Positions 47,201-57,601 of a stretch of 64,000 bases of DNA are shown one piece after another. Each line of letters starts with the position of its first letter. Position 1 is the stretch's first letter. The DNA comes from Aulostomus chinensis (Eukaryota > Chordata > Actinopteri > Syngnathiformes > Aulostomidae). The notes beneath the pieces are model-generated. The model was given only the letters and a program-made list of their open reading frames with translations, did not search any database and was not told the origin of the DNA. The position numbers and the translations under genes are program-made. Location: the NCBI GenBank assembly GCA_037954235.1, contig JBBMOA010000002.1:7185009-7249008 (forward strand), given 5' to 3'.

Positions 47201-50042
47201 AGCCCTGCACAGCCACACAGTCTTTTGACCTTTGCTCACTGCTGGTTAAATGGGGTTCTTGTCTGCAGACAAATGGCTACTACCAAAGTCTTGCTTTTTT
47301 TCTCTTTTAAACTGGGTCACGGGTTTCACCAGGTTGAAGGGCATAACATCCATTCATGTGTGAACCGAACACAGAGCAGCCGCTCTCTGTCCGTCAATAA
47401 ATGTGGACAAGACAAAACCACAAGTTTTAATATCGCGCTGATGTTTCTGTCTCCAAAAGTCTGCCCACCTCTCCCCGAGGCTGAGATGAAGTCTTCATGT
47501 TGCTCTTAGTTTGAGGGGATCAACGGCCAAACAGTCACGTAAACCGGAGAAAAGAAGCCCACGAAATATTGCCACGCCTTCAACAATGCATGGCTTCATT
47601 TTCTTGTCTTATTTCATGTATTATTATTTTGTTTATGAATAACTGTCATTAATACCTGTGCAGTACGAGGACCACCTACAGTCCAGAGATAAAAAGCTTG
47701 TCAGGGATTTTCCAGAGCTGTGTGACCAGAATGTTTACATCACAGCTGATTTTGATAGATGTGCCCTAAAGCTTTGACTCTTATTGCTGCAGCGCATTGA
47801 TGAAGCTCACACTGAGGCTTGGACGCCAATGACTCGCATTTTCTTGCCGCCCACACTCACCCCCCCACACACACACACCCCCACACCCCTACCCAAAAAA
47901 GTGTGGATGAATTATTTAGCGTTGACCCCTGCGCTGACCAGCCTTGAGCTAACGCAAGACAGCAGGTGACCACAAAGAGTGGGCTGATCATTAGCCGGTG
48001 TGGACGCACTGGAAGCTGTAACAGAGGCTGGGAAGTGCGTTGCATCTTCTTCAAAGTTCAGCAGTGAGATTTTCAGAGTAAACAAACGCAGAGGAACGAG
48101 TCTTCCTTTCTTTTTCCGTGTCTTTTTTTTCCCCTCTAAAAAATTGTGTTTAATTGGAAGCTCTCATTTTGTGCTATTATCCTCGTTCATTCATGGGAGA
48201 ATGAACTCTCATTAACATTTTGGCACATCGCTAGAAACGAATTCATCCCTGAGTCACTGAGGGATCAGGATGCTGGAATTAAAAACGACTAAATGCACTT
48301 TCACAGCAAATATGTGTTTTAAGACTCGATGAAAAAGACTGAAAAGAAACTCATTCTCATATCATGAATAAAACCTTATTGCCTCCCAGAATAATCATAA
48401 AAAAAAGGCTTAGCGGCCTGTAGTTTTTAAGGTGCGTAGTACTATTTATAGTTTTACTGTGTAAGAGAGTGTACTTGAATAAAAAAACAAATCCTCTGCT
48501 TTTGTTGAGCTGACAGCTGAATGCTTTATTTCTCAGGAACTGGAGAACCTGAGGAAGCAGGCGGAGATAATCCCTCAGCTCATGGCGGAGTGTGAGAGCA
48601 TCACCGCCAAACTGCAGGTGTGTTTCAAGCAGCCAGAAATCCCACAAACGCCGGCGTGTCTCAGGTGGGATGGAGAGCAGCGGAGTAGAAAGGGAGCCTC
48701 CAGCACACGTGAGGACGTGATGCTCCTGTAACAGACAGAGCGAGACTTTCTATTCAGTGCGTCTGAGGGCTGGTGACACAACGTTCCTGTCGTGAGTCAG
48801 TAATACACACTGTGCTTCGAAAAGTTATTTATAAAGACCCATCCCAGTGCAGTGCAGAGGGAGCTTTTAGCTGGTTTGGAGGGTATTCTCTCCCTGAGCA
48901 CAGGTACTCCCCCAGCAGTTGTTTCATTAGACATTCATTCATTAGACGCTTGTGAAGGTGTGTGTGTGTTTTGCCTGCGAGGCGATGATGGGTGTGAGCG
49001 AAACTCCGGAACAATTCGGATTCACACCCATGGCCATCCGTCCTCCCTGTAACAAAGAGCACCTGTTCTTCAAGTCGGGTTGGGAGATGTGAAATCAGAA
49101 GTGCCAGGCCTGCTGAACGACAGCATGCCTTGTTAGTGCCAAGTCTGACATGAGCCGCTCCGCTCGTGACGCTCCTCTTGGCCTGTTCTGGCTGACTCAG
49201 AGCCGGATTTGATCGTTCAAGATTTCATGTATGTGCTGCCTTTCAAGCTGGGCCAGGAGGAGAATAAAACAACAGTGCATGCCTGAAGTTCCTGTGCTTG
49301 ACAAAGCTTAGCTGTCATGTTTGTGTCTGACACATCCAGCTGGATGAAGCAGCGTTTATCTAAGCGCTGTCTAAACGGAGGAAAAGCACAGAGCAACAGG
49401 ATTTCTCAAATACCTCCATCTATCCTGAGCCAGCGTTCATTCAGACCCAATACATTTGCTATCCTGCTGCTAATTCATAGTTCCCCTCCTGACATTCAGG
49501 TTTGTTTTCAGTTTTTAAAGCCGTGTTTGTGGCCCGGACGCTATTTAAAGATGACACCCCACATGGAGATCAAGTCTCAGGAGCCAGCTGGAAAATACAG
49601 TCATGCTGGCGCAACACACATTTAGCGCTCCTATTTTAAACCCCTCCCTGCATGGTGGCTCTGGCATTAATGTGTCACTGGTGTGGCCTGCTAGTTCGAA
49701 AGACTCCCCCTCCCCCGGTCTCCAGGTGTGCAAAAACACACTTTAGCCTTTTGGAGGCAGGTCCAAGTTCCTCTGACGTCAAAACTAAAGCAGATATTGC
49801 TGAAGTGAGTTTAATGAGAGGTATTTAATTTGCCTGTGCGCTTGTTTCCCCAGGCTGCAGAGGTGCAGAACAAAGAGCTGGAGGGGAGGATCGGGGGTCT
49901 CCAGATGGACGTGGAGGACAGTCTGCACAAGCAGAGCAACATGAAGGGCGAGCTGAAGAAGTTCATGGATATTCTGGATGGAAAGATAGACGAGCTGCAT
50001 GAGTTCAGGCAGGGTCTCTCCAAGCTAGGCGTCGATAACTGA
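23227..50042 (+). CDS. homer2: homer2, Homer scaffold protein 2 (complete CDS, 9 exons)
   Basis: Exons 23227-23231, 33847-34003, 40931-41062, 41224-41316, 42760-42899, 46057-46213, 46557-46667, 48537-48617 and 49854-50042 join in frame to 1065 nt, 354 residues, the length I recall for human HOMER2. HOMER2 is a postsynaptic and muscle scaffold. Its EVH1 domain binds PPxxF motifs in mGluR1/5, IP3 receptors and Shank; its C-terminal coiled coil tetramerises it. EVH1 spans residues 1 to about 110 and keeps ligand-pocket positions F14, W24, F74 and G89. The coiled coil runs from about residue 165 to 345 with heptads and a leucine-zipper end (FMDILDGKIDELHEFRQGLS). The 11-residue ESGRETPSTNQ segment marks the longer isoform. 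Start chosen because ATGGG|gtgagt at 23227 supplies exactly the M-G and phase that exon 2 needs. Confidence 0.95.
25290..25738 (-). pseudogene. Unidentified coding-like patch in homer2 intron 1
   Basis: One minus-strand frame stays open from 25738 to 25274. A second frame at about 25485-25290 has protein-like composition (LYSFIYPHFLNSETCIFAMP, then PLPPGMDRDTRLEEVYSRLS). In that second frame, TGA and TAG interrupt it just upstream. It may be a decayed gene copy, an exon of an unknown antisense transcript, or chance. I do not recognise the family. Confidence 0.25.
26222..26268 (+). repeat. (TG)n microsatellite
   Basis: About 23 TG units with one CG, in homer2 intron 1. Confidence 0.95.
28220..28598 (+). 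repeat. High-copy fish interspersed repeat, copy 3 (near full length)
   Basis: Runs from actgcttatcctgttaaggg through tggagcctatcccagcagct, caattcacactcac-type text and ggtcaatttagagtatcaat to ccactgcaccaccgtgccac. It is collinear with 53536-53905, with a local expansion of gtggggg near 28252-28275. Confidence 0.85.
29945..30204 (+). repeat. Repeat-like block ending in poly-T
   Basis: Begins agggataattcacccgcag, a start seen in many fish non-autonomous transposons, and ends in about 26 T at 30178-30204. The family is not identified and the boundaries are approximate. Confidence 0.4.
30952..31359 (-). mobile_element. Penelope-like element fragment (single copy)
   Basis: 408 bp matching the left arm of the palindrome at 44218-44915 almost base for base: cgaagcgaagt, ctggacgtaagtttatcttg, cacctctcatccgagaggct, down to gatggtttctctatcctgac. 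It is flanked by a 9-bp direct repeat, GACTGTAAC, at 30943-30951 and 31360-31368, consistent with a target-site duplication. It keeps only the end of the GIY-YIG reading frame (minus strand) and the 3' tail. Confidence 0.8.
33847..34003 (+). CDS. homer2: homer2 exon 2 (EVH1 domain, first half)
   Basis: Acceptor ctccccag, donor gtatgt. Encodes residues 2-54 (EQPIYTTRAHVFQIDPTTKK to RNSYRIISVDGSK), with F14 and W24 of the proline-ligand pocket. Confidence 0.97.
34004..40930 (+). other. homer2 intron 2 (6.9 kb)
   Basis: Contains the 16-bp minisatellite at 38684-38983 and short homopolymers. No gene or nameable transposon was recognised elsewhere. The short frames are scattered on both strands without domains. 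Confidence 0.8.
38684..38983 (+). repeat. 16-bp minisatellite in homer2 intron 2
   Basis: A core of about eight near-perfect units of gggacccaggtgtcag is flanked by variant units: agtatccaggtgtcag on the left, ggtatcctggtattat and ggtatcctggtgtgag on the right. Because 16 is not a multiple of 3, all three frames stay open and give artefactual proteins. Confidence 0.95.
40931..41062 (+). CDS. homer2: homer2 exon 3 (EVH1 domain, second half)
   Basis: Acceptor tgccaacag, donor gtgaga; 132 bp, phase 0. Encodes VIINSTITPNMMFTKTSQKF through FASEQQLSK, with F74 and G89-F90. Confidence 0.97.
41224..41316 (+). CDS. homer2: homer2 exon 4 (EVH1 C-terminal helix)
   Basis: Encodes FAEKFQEVKEAAKIARDKSQ then EKVETLSNHSQ, the alpha-helix that closes the EVH1 fold. 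Donor gtaaat. Confidence 0.97.
41317..42759 (+). other. homer2 intron 4
   Basis: 1.4 kb, containing a LINE 3' tail in reverse orientation at 42272-42345. Nothing else recognised. Confidence 0.8.
42272..42345 (-). mobile_element. L2-type LINE 3' tail fragment
   Basis: Plus-strand text ccagttttatttgtgtggca, ccaaatcacgacaaaagttc, tctcatgactttaccagtag is the reverse complement of the tail at 18030-18115. Both are 3' end fragments of one LINE type. Confidence 0.6.
42760..42899 (+). CDS. homer2: homer2 exon 5 (isoform insert, linker, start of coiled coil)
   Basis: Acceptor cccctccag. Encodes ESGRETPSTNQ, then ASSINGTDDEKISHVGPEAA and the first heptads (LLKSENELLKSAVEQ), ending in phase 2. An internal acceptor-like CAG after the first 33 bases (42790-42792) would drop exactly the 11-residue insert. 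Confidence 0.95.
43128..43285 (+). repeat. 13-bp minisatellite in homer2 intron 5
   Basis: About eleven units of cagagggactggt with ggt/agt/aga variants at the 3' end of each unit. Confidence 0.9.
44218..44915 (-). mobile_element. Left arm of Penelope-like palindrome
   Basis: Minus-strand orientation, with its 3' end at 44218. It keeps about 147 bp of 3' tail (tgtgtaggttctcattcatc ... acctctcatccgagaggc) absent from the right arm. It lacks 45 bp present in the right arm, removing HPKDPTPHSQKSNLV-type residues in frame. Confidence 0.85.
44916..45510 (+). mobile_element. Right arm of Penelope-like palindrome
   Basis: Plus-strand orientation. The frame opens at the palindrome centre (FKPDNTLRQRLVHPKDP), passes GIY-YIG-like VYAV and LYIGE, and stops at TAG 45363-45365. 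The 3' end is cut at tataggtttataa, where the 12-bp duplication starts. Confidence 0.85.
46057..46213 (+). CDS. homer2: homer2 exon 6 (coiled coil)
   Basis: Acceptor tctggcag, donor gtaata. Completes a Ser codon, then encodes NTNAKKWETELQTLRENNAR through ACKEESDMLREK. Confidence 0.97.
46557..46667 (+). CDS. homer2: homer2 exon 7 (coiled coil)
   Basis: Acceptor cccttta-g, donor gtgagc; 111 bp, phase 0. Encodes IAELEAQCNEASQEKQRNAQ through LETELQDKEQ. Confidence 0.96.
46668..48536 (+). other. homer2 intron 7
   Basis: 1.9 kb with a short CA-rich patch at 47861-47888. No gene or repeat family recognised. Confidence 0.8.
48537..48617 (+). CDS. homer2: homer2 exon 8 (coiled coil)
   Basis: Acceptor atttctcag, donor gtgtgt; 81 bp, phase 0. 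Encodes ELENLRKQAEIIPQLMAECE then SITAKLQ, a highly conserved Homer stretch. Confidence 0.97.
48618..49853 (+). other. homer2 intron 8
   Basis: 1.2 kb without recognisable repeats or exons. Confidence 0.8.
49854..50042 (+). CDS. homer2: homer2 exon 9 (C-terminal zipper, stop)
   Basis: Acceptor tttccccag; encodes AAEVQNKELEGRIGGLQMDV through GLSKLGVDN, with TGA at 50040-50042. This is the tetramerisation end of the protein. Confidence 0.97.
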   Translation, partial: AAEVQNKELEGRIGGLQMDVEDSLHKQSNMKGELKKFMDILDGKIDELHEFRQGLSKLGVDN

Positions 50043-51014
50043 GACACGTGGCAAAGAGCTGAAAGATTCAGAGGTTAGGTACGACTCTTTCACTTGATTA
50101 TGTCTTCAGGGCAGAGACTGTGTGGCACCTCCTCCCCCAAAGTGATGTCCACTCAGAAATCATCGGCTTTGGCTTCTAACAAACACAACCATGTTCTGGA
50201 GAGGAGAGGCACACTGGCAGACTTACCAGAAATGGGGGACCAGCGTGCGCCACCAAATGACTTTTGTGTTTTTGTGTGCGACAATTCTGAAACCTAATTA
50301 AGAGTCACACTTGGAGCTTATTTATCTGTTTCTGAGGAGGAAAAAAGGCTTTTAAAAGCTGGTGGTGGGTTCTTAAGATTCTGTCCATCTGTGTTTTTTT
50401 CTGAAGGCTGCAGGACTTGTGCACAGGCAGTCTGAGGGGATGCAGGAAGAGGGGACTTGAAGGGCTAAGACAAAGAGCACAGAGCCGCTGCCACCGACCA
50501 ATGGCACCACTGCAGTAATAATTGGTGTTAACACTCGTTGCCCCCACAGAGAATTAGAGACGACATCTTTCTACAGACGGCCTTTGCTCTTGCCTCGTCT
50601 ATCTCAGGTGTGTTAGAAGACAGTTGTACTTCTGTAGATTATATGCACATATATGACAACTGGCCGTGACACAAAGTGCCTCCAGGTGAGTTTAATCCTA
50701 CCTGGCAAGGAGAAATGGCCAAGTAATGACTTTCACCATAACAATAACTTTATTCCTGTGAGAGAACCTGATGAAAACCAACATTGTTCCTAATGAACAA
50801 AGGCAAATCCATATTGACAATCTGTTGAGGCCAAATGACGAACAGGCGTTAGCACAGAAGCCCTCGGAGGACAACTAGAACGCGCGTTCCCGTCTGGGGT
50901 CTTCATGAGCGCCATCAGCCTGCTGATTGGCACGAAGGGGGGGGGGGACTCTTCAGCTTCAGCTGTCTTTGAACAGAGCTCCATTTTGCCATGGGTGTTT
51001 TCTATGATAAGGAT

Positions 51015-51017
<3 letters not shown>

Positions 51018-51070
<53 letters not shown>

Positions 51071-51079
51071 CGCGCGTGT
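51018..51079 (+). repeat. (TG)n(CG)n microsatellite
   Basis: About 22 TG units followed by about seven CG units, then TG. Alternating purine-pyrimidine throughout, a classic Z-DNA-prone tract. Confidence 0.95.
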
Positions 51080-51270
51080 GCGGTCAGTCATATTTTGGTC
51101 CATTTGCAGTACAAACATCTCTCCAAGGCTGTTGATGTGCTTCCTACACACTTGTGTTTGTGGTGGTGGTTATGTTTGGGTGAAGGGACGTGGTGAACGA
51201 ATAATGTCAAAACTTTGAGATGGCCTTTTCACTACAACCCTGAGAGATTCTTGGTTTTTGTTATTTATTT

Positions 51271-51315
51271 ATGTATATATATATACATACATACATACAT
51301 ACATACATACATACA

Positions 51316-51349
<34 letters not shown>

Positions 51350-51661
51350 CATATATGTATACATGTGTATATATGTATATACATGTGTATATATATGTAT
51401 ATATATATATACATGTATATACATATATATATACGTGTATACATATATATATACGTGTATATATACATATATATACGTGTATATATATATATATATATAC
51501 GTGTATATATACATATATATACGTGTATATATACATATATATACGTGTATATATACATATATATACGTGTGTATATACATATATATACGTGTGTATATAT
51601 ACGTGTGTATATATACGTGTGTATATATACGTGTGTGTGTGTATATATATGTATATGTATG

Positions 51662-51724
<63 letters not shown>
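51271..51724. repeat. Large compound (TACA)n / (TA)n microsatellite
   Basis: About 450 bp: a (CATA)n block at 51285-51342, a long mixed segment of tatacatatatatacgtgta units of roughly 20 bp, and a closing (TA)n run at 51666-51724. The reading frames across it on both strands are repeat artefacts. Confidence 0.97.
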
Positions 51725-51726
<2 letters not shown>

Positions 51727-51754
51727 CTTTTGGTGCCTCTGAGTCTCTTGTAAG

Positions 51755-51760
51755 AATAAA
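51755..51760 (+). terminator. homer2: Candidate homer2 polyadenylation signal AATAAA
   Basis: Canonical hexamer right after the TA microsatellite, 1.7 kb past the stop. It is the only plus-strand AATAAA seen between the stop and here. Confidence 0.4.
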
Positions 51761-53535
51761 GTCAATCAACTTAATAACACGATGCCTCCACAGATGTACA
51801 ATAATATGAAATATACCAAATCATCTGGCCTGGGAGATTTTATCACAGAGGGCAGTGTCAAAGGCCACATTTATACACAACAGTCTATTTTTAAAGGTCA
51901 GAGCACATTAAGAGAGTACTGCTTTGATGTACGTCTACAGCTGTCATGTGATCTATAACGTAGAAGGGACTTGGGCTTATTTTCCCACTGAAGTGTTCCG
52001 ATGTCTCCTAAACCCAGATAAGTGTGATTCTTCCTTTTGCCTCATGTAAACTTGTGATGTCTGTTCATTCTTGTTCCATAGAACTGACACTTGTTAAACT
52101 CTAGTTTAATTACACTGCTGGTTTCCATTTGTCTTGAAGTAGCGCAGAGCCACAAGTTGGAGAGAGTAGTGGAAAGAAAAGGGGAGGGTTCCTGTATCCC
52201 CGCTCAGTTAAATTGGTGGTGTGGGCGTAGAAGGGGTGGGTGTGGAAGAAGAGAAGCTAGACTGCACAAAATGATGCCTGACACTCAGAGAGTCTGGAGG
52301 CACTTTCTCTGGATAAGGAGGAGGTGAAGCAAACCTACAGAGCTTCATCACATCAAGGATCCAGCACAGAAGCTCCGCCAGCGCGCGTCTTTTCTCTGAT
52401 GTTGATTTACATAGCACTAAATATAGCTGTAATCCTGGCGAAGACATGGAACCAAAGCAAATGAGGTGGGGTTTAATCACAGGCACTACAATTTTTCTCT
52501 GAAATCAGAACAATTAACAGAAATACATGACAGCTTGTTTGCTGCTGGGGAAAAAAAAAAAAAAAAACCCTACAGAGGAAATAACTGCAGTGGTGGATCA
52601 GCGGACATGTTGCCGTGGCAACTTAATCCCACTCACTCCTTTTTTCTTGATAAATAACCATGTGAATGAGTGACTGAGAGATGATTCCACCTCCACCCTC
52701 CAGTTAATCACCCAGTTGTTAGTTACCCTTCCACATTTCCTTGCTGGGACTCAATTTCTTCCGTTGGAGTGGCTTGGTTGATAAAGGTGCATCAAAGTGG
52801 AAATTAAATATTCAGTCAAATCAATTCAGGCCTGATGTGATTAGTCTGTTAATTGAGTGAGTTGATCGGATTTAAAAGCTGCAATAAACCCTTTTCATTT
52901 TAAAGATAATGAAATGTCCATGATGAAAAGAACCACCTGAGCCTCATGTGATGGGTGAAACCTCCCAGCTGAGCCAGTAAGAACTTGAACAATGATATTA
53001 AATCTACAACAGCAGAAAATGTGAACATTTATGAATCAAACCAGAAATTGTCGACATCTGTTGAACTGATCGAATATTTGCTTTTGGCAACCTGTGGAGT
53101 CTGATCATGGCTCTCACTTGTCAACATCATGGCTTCATTTTCACCAGCAGGACACGCTTAGTCTCTTTGGTACAACTTCAACTGGACACTCAGGCAGAAA
53201 CAGTGAATTAAACTACTCATAATAAGAACACAATTCCAATGTTTGAACTATATGTCAGCTTTCAAGCAAAAACATGAAGCACTCACTTGTTTCTTCTTCA
53301 CGAAGATTTGAAAGAATATTTCCTGATTAATGGATCATAAGTGGCTGTTGTGCCTCCCGGATATCTGGTGGTATTTTGCTGATTAAAATGGGGACAGAAA
53401 ATGTCACATTCTTAAAGGAAGACTCCACCTGCTCCTCCAGGGTCCCCTGAGACTTAACATGAAGTGTCTCCACATTTACATGAACCTTGAAAGGCTGCTC
53501 AGAGGGAAACCAGAGCATTTATGACAGTAAACCAC

Positions 53536-53905
53536 CCATTTTCTTCCGCTTGTCCTGTTAAGGGTCGCAGGGGGGTGGAGCCTATCCCAGCAGCCGTCAG
53601 GTGAGAGGCGGGGTTCACCCTGGACAGGTCATCAGTCCATCACAGGGACAACAAATAGAGACAGACAACCATTCACACTCACAGTCACAGTCACACCTAT
53701 GGTCAATTTAGAGTATCAATCAGCCTCGTCCCCTCTTGATGTCTTTGGACTGTGGGAGGAAGCTGGAGTACCAGAGAGAACCCACACAGGAACAGGGAGA
53801 ACATGGAGACTCACACAGAAAGATCTGTGCTGGAGCCGGGACTGGAACCTGGAACCTTCTTGCTGTGAGGCAACAGAGCGAACCACTGCACCGCCGTGCC
53901 GCCCT
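53536..53905 (+). repeat. High-copy fish interspersed repeat, copy 4 (near full length)
   Basis: Collinear with 28220-28598: ccgcttgtcctgttaagggt, tggagcctatcccagcagcc, gtcaatttagagtatcaatc, ccactgcaccgccgtgccgc. It carries small indels relative to that copy. Confidence 0.85.
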
Positions 53906-54506
53906 GACAGTTAACCTGCAGAACCAGTGATTGATGGAACAACTCATTCTGGTTAGCCAACACTTGCGTGCCAACGACGAGACTCAAGGGTCACAGGCTG
54001 CTCGCTGTTGTCCCTGAGATCTTGTTAGCATAGTGAGGTCCAAGTTCAGTGTGACACAAGGACGATGAAGAACTCGTTCATGAAATGGCCTTCTGGGTAA
54101 ATTTGTTCTAACACACTACAGGGTGTACTTAGCCCTCAGTTTTGGGTTACAGACTTGAGGCACAACCTGATGCTTATGCTAACTCCTTGCTGCACCTCTT
54201 GTCAGACTAAATTTAAGGCACCTCTCCCCAACCCTCCAGACAGCACTCAGTGTTTGACTGCTAATGAGTGGGCAAGTTGGTGAAACCTCATTAAGAGACA
54301 ATGCTACTCTGTACATGTGTCAAAGAGAATCACACTGCAGGCCGCTACCGCAGACACTTCCTGTTGCCATAGTAACAGGACTGTGTGATTTCATGTTGAC
54401 AATCAGTGGGGGGGGGGGGGGTGCTTGAACAGTCTCTGTTGTGTGTCTTCCTGAAGGAACATGACCCAACTTGAATTATTTTAATATTTTTTTAAAAGCC
54501 CACTGT

Positions 54507-54509
<3 letters not shown>

Positions 54510-54552
<43 letters not shown>
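54510..54552 (+). repeat. (CA)n microsatellite
   Basis: About 21 uninterrupted CA units downstream of whamm. Confidence 0.95.
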
Positions 54553-54554
<2 letters not shown>

Positions 54555-54984
54555 GCTCAAAAGCAGCCATTACAGCAGCTTTCCCAGCTGAAAAAACATC
54601 ATCACAACAGGCTGAGGATGCAAGTGCGGTGGCTGCCACAGTAAGATACCTGCAACATGAGTCATCCAGATGTGGGCCACACACACACAGGGTCACTGTC
54701 ACACATTAGTAAGACCTCACCAGATCATGTGACTCATTCAAAGCCCTGGAACTGGCCAGATCACACGTGGAGATCAGGGACACACACATTCACACGTGTG
54801 AGAAGAAACGGTTATTTGGAAGAAGAGCAATGTGTGTTTGATCTCATGTGTTTTATTCTTAGAACAGCAGTGTTCTCTGTGCCCCCCCCCCCCCCCCCAT
54901 AACACAATGGACACACTCTTATTCAAATCCTTTCAAACAAAGTGCAGCAGCTTTCAAAATTTCAAAACATATAATAATGTACAT

Positions 54985-54990
54985 TTTATT
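54985..54990 (-). terminator. whamm: whamm polyadenylation signal AATAAA
   Basis: TTTATT on the plus strand, about 900 bases past the whamm stop. It is the first canonical hexamer on the minus strand after the stop. Confidence 0.55.
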
Positions 54991-55886
54991 ACTGGATACC
55001 ACACAATACCATAAGTTTACTTCTCTGACAGCTGCAGGTAAGGCAAGTGCTTGGTGCCACAGGGTCAGAGGTCAAAGTACAAAGTTCGTCAGCAAGCTGT
55101 CGTGAGGTTTCGGCACTGAGCAGAGACACTGAGCTGTGCTTTTGTCACTCTTGGTAGCATCATTCCGGGAAAAAAAATATTGAATCTCATGTTCAATTGG
55201 GACTATACGCATTCACACGATTCTGACTAGAAAACCAAAAACACTGCAGCAGGACATCGCTCCTCCTCCTCCGGTTGGGAATACAAAGTTAGTTTTTCTC
55301 AGCCCTTTTGGGAAGAGTCAAGTCAGATTTCAAGTTAAATTACATTCACGATAACGGATGTCAGAAGGGTTTAGTGTGAGCAACGAGTTCAGATTATTTG
55401 TAGCAGTGAGTCACTAATAATGGTATAAATATAGAGAACAAATACGGAGTGATTGCCGGCAGCTCTGGCTTCCCCCATTGAGTCTCACAGAAGACACGGT
55501 TGGGAGAAATTCAATCGTGTACACACAGTACACACAGTAGTACTGCCTGGCTTTTCTTCTACATGAGCGCTGCAGCTCAAAGCTTTGCTCACTCCGTTTC
55601 AAATTTCTGCAAACTCCACTGCTCAGGGGAGACTCAAATCCTCATTTTACTGCTTACTGTTTCCGTTGAATTTGAACAGTTTTGGATGCATTGCAACATA
55701 CGCAAAGTGCTCAGAGAAGAAAAAGATGATTACATGGCACCAACAACTTCAGAAAACCACAGTATTAAATTCAGAGGAGGCATAATTCTGTCTTTGATAC
55801 AGAAGCAGCTTTTGGGGTGATGATTTGGCAGCAACTTAAGATATAGCTCAGCAGAAATCAGGGCAGGGTGGATTCGTTTGAGTGTC
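54991..55886 (-). other. whamm: whamm 3' UTR
   Basis: About 0.9 kb between the stop codon and the polyadenylation hexamer. Short frames here on both strands show no domain. Confidence 0.55.
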
Positions 55887-56042
55887 TCAGCTGTCCCAGT
55901 CTGCGCTCTGTGTCTCCTCATCTCCTCCGTCCTCCTCATCAGAGTCAGCTGACACCTTCTTCATCCTCATCATGGCAGCTTTGATGCTGCGCTCCAGCTC
56001 GTTGTCACTGCTGCTCTGGACCTCTGCGCGTGCAGGAACCAC
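55887..56042 (-). CDS. whamm: whamm last exon (connector and acidic Arp2/3-binding tail)
   Basis: Acceptor tttctgtag, stop TGA at 55889-55887. Encodes VVPARAEVQSSSDNELERSI, KAAMMRMKKVSADSDEEDGG, DEETQSADWDS. Acidic residues surround the Trp two residues before the last, as in other WASP-family tails. Confidence 0.95.
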   Translation of the reverse strand: MVPARAEVQSSSDNELERSIKAAMMRMKKVSADSDEEDGGDEETQSADWDS

Positions 56043-57569
56043 CTACAGAAACACGACATTCAGGTCACGTCACCTTCGACCAGGTACCTTTAACCGAAAG
56101 ACACTGTGACTTGTCGCAGCAGGAAAAACACGAGGATCTAATAATAGCAATTATGCTATTCAACCGAGCAGCCGTTATTAGAGCTGTGACACCAGAGTAC
56201 ATTGCTCTACTTGCTCACATAGAAATGTGTCCGATGGCACATTGCTACAATAAACAAAAGTCTAAATATACCATTCAGCAGATGGCTCTGCTCAGCAAAA
56301 GCAGGTGAGGTTGGATGAAACTGAGGTCTACAGCATTCGGCTGGGCTGGCAGCAAACTAAGTGGACATATTTCTGTTCTCCAGAGGAGGAATCTTCAATG
56401 TCTCAACACTCAGAACCAGCAGATTGACCGTAATCTTCAAAAGCTGTCTCTCATAGCCAAACATTAACTCTGTTCTAATGACCGCATTAACGCATCAACA
56501 ATCCTACAAGTGCAGTTCATGGAGGGGGATTTTTATCATGAACAAAAATGTTCGTCTCAATATTTTGTAGGCATAAAAAAACAACAACCCTCATTTTTGG
56601 GATTAATCCTAAAATCTCATCCACCATTTGGGTTTAGAAAACCATCCCCCGTCAGTCTACACTGAGTTCTGCTCTGACACGGACGTCTAAGGCAGCGCTA
56701 CCTGAATGACTCTGCAGAGCAAAAATGTAAAAAACAAACTAAAGGATAATCATTGAATATTATTTGAGTAATAATCAAGTACAAGTGCCAAGAGATACAC
56801 ACAGCAGTGTTTTCTCTCTCTCCATGTCAATTGCAGCCAGCTGGTCCACCGGTGCTCTGCTGATGCATGACAGCACAAAGACAAACAACAATATAAAAGT
56901 GAATTGAATAATTCTTGGGTCATTGTTGCCGATACCGAGCCAGCCGGCTGAGTCAGCATCAGACCTGCGGAGGCCTGAAACGTTGCAGCAGCTGGACAAG
57001 CAGGAGCTGGTGTCCATGCGCCTGGTGATGCAGCAGCATTTCCCCCTCATGTGCTTTTATATCAGATGCACAGAGGAAATCACAGTGGAACGTCTCACCT
57101 TCTTCAGCGTGACTCCCTGTCGGATGGCAGAAAGCAGATTGCTCCTCAAGTCCTCCACAGGGGGCGCTGTCACAGGAACGGGGGCTTTCCGAAGCTGAAT
57201 CTGCCCGCGTTGCAGTGAGGCTAAGACTTCATCCATTGTTCCTATGGCAACGCAACATTGAAGAAAGACAACGACCACCTTAAACACCAAATATGCAGAT
57301 GAGACATCTGTATTCTAACCTCGCTGCTGATTAAGCAGCCTGAACATTTTCACCAGAACTTTCCCACAATCTCACTTTTACAGCAACACGTCATCCTCAA
57401 AGATGTCCAGCTCAAAAAAGAGGGTGTGTTGGACATAACTGTCTCCCTGGGGGTGAGAGTGGGTTCACCAGCAGGTCCAGAACTGCAGTAAATACCGCCT
57501 CCTTTCTCATGGGGGAAGATGGGAATTTAAGACAGAACACCATGTACGAGCAGTCAGCCAGCCAGCCAA

Positions 57570-57601
<32 letters not shown>

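Larger units (their letters stand above)
50043..51765 (+). other. homer2: Possible homer2 3' UTR and downstream DNA
   Basis: The first canonical AATAAA after the stop is at 51755-51760. If it is used, the 3' UTR is about 1.7 kb and would carry (TG)n(CG)n and the large TA microsatellite. A non-canonical earlier site is equally possible. Confidence 0.4.
51766..54960. other. Intergenic region between convergent homer2 and whamm
   Basis: Contains poly-A at 52551-52566, a fish interspersed repeat (53536-53905), poly-G at about 54410-54421, (CA)n at 54510-54552 and poly-C at 54882-54898. No gene recognised. Confidence 0.8.

Noticed and set aside
51215..51769. Several 90-183 residue open frames rich in Tyr/Ile on both strands
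   Set aside because: They are translations of the (TACA)n/(TA)n microsatellite, open in all frames because the repeat lacks stop codons.
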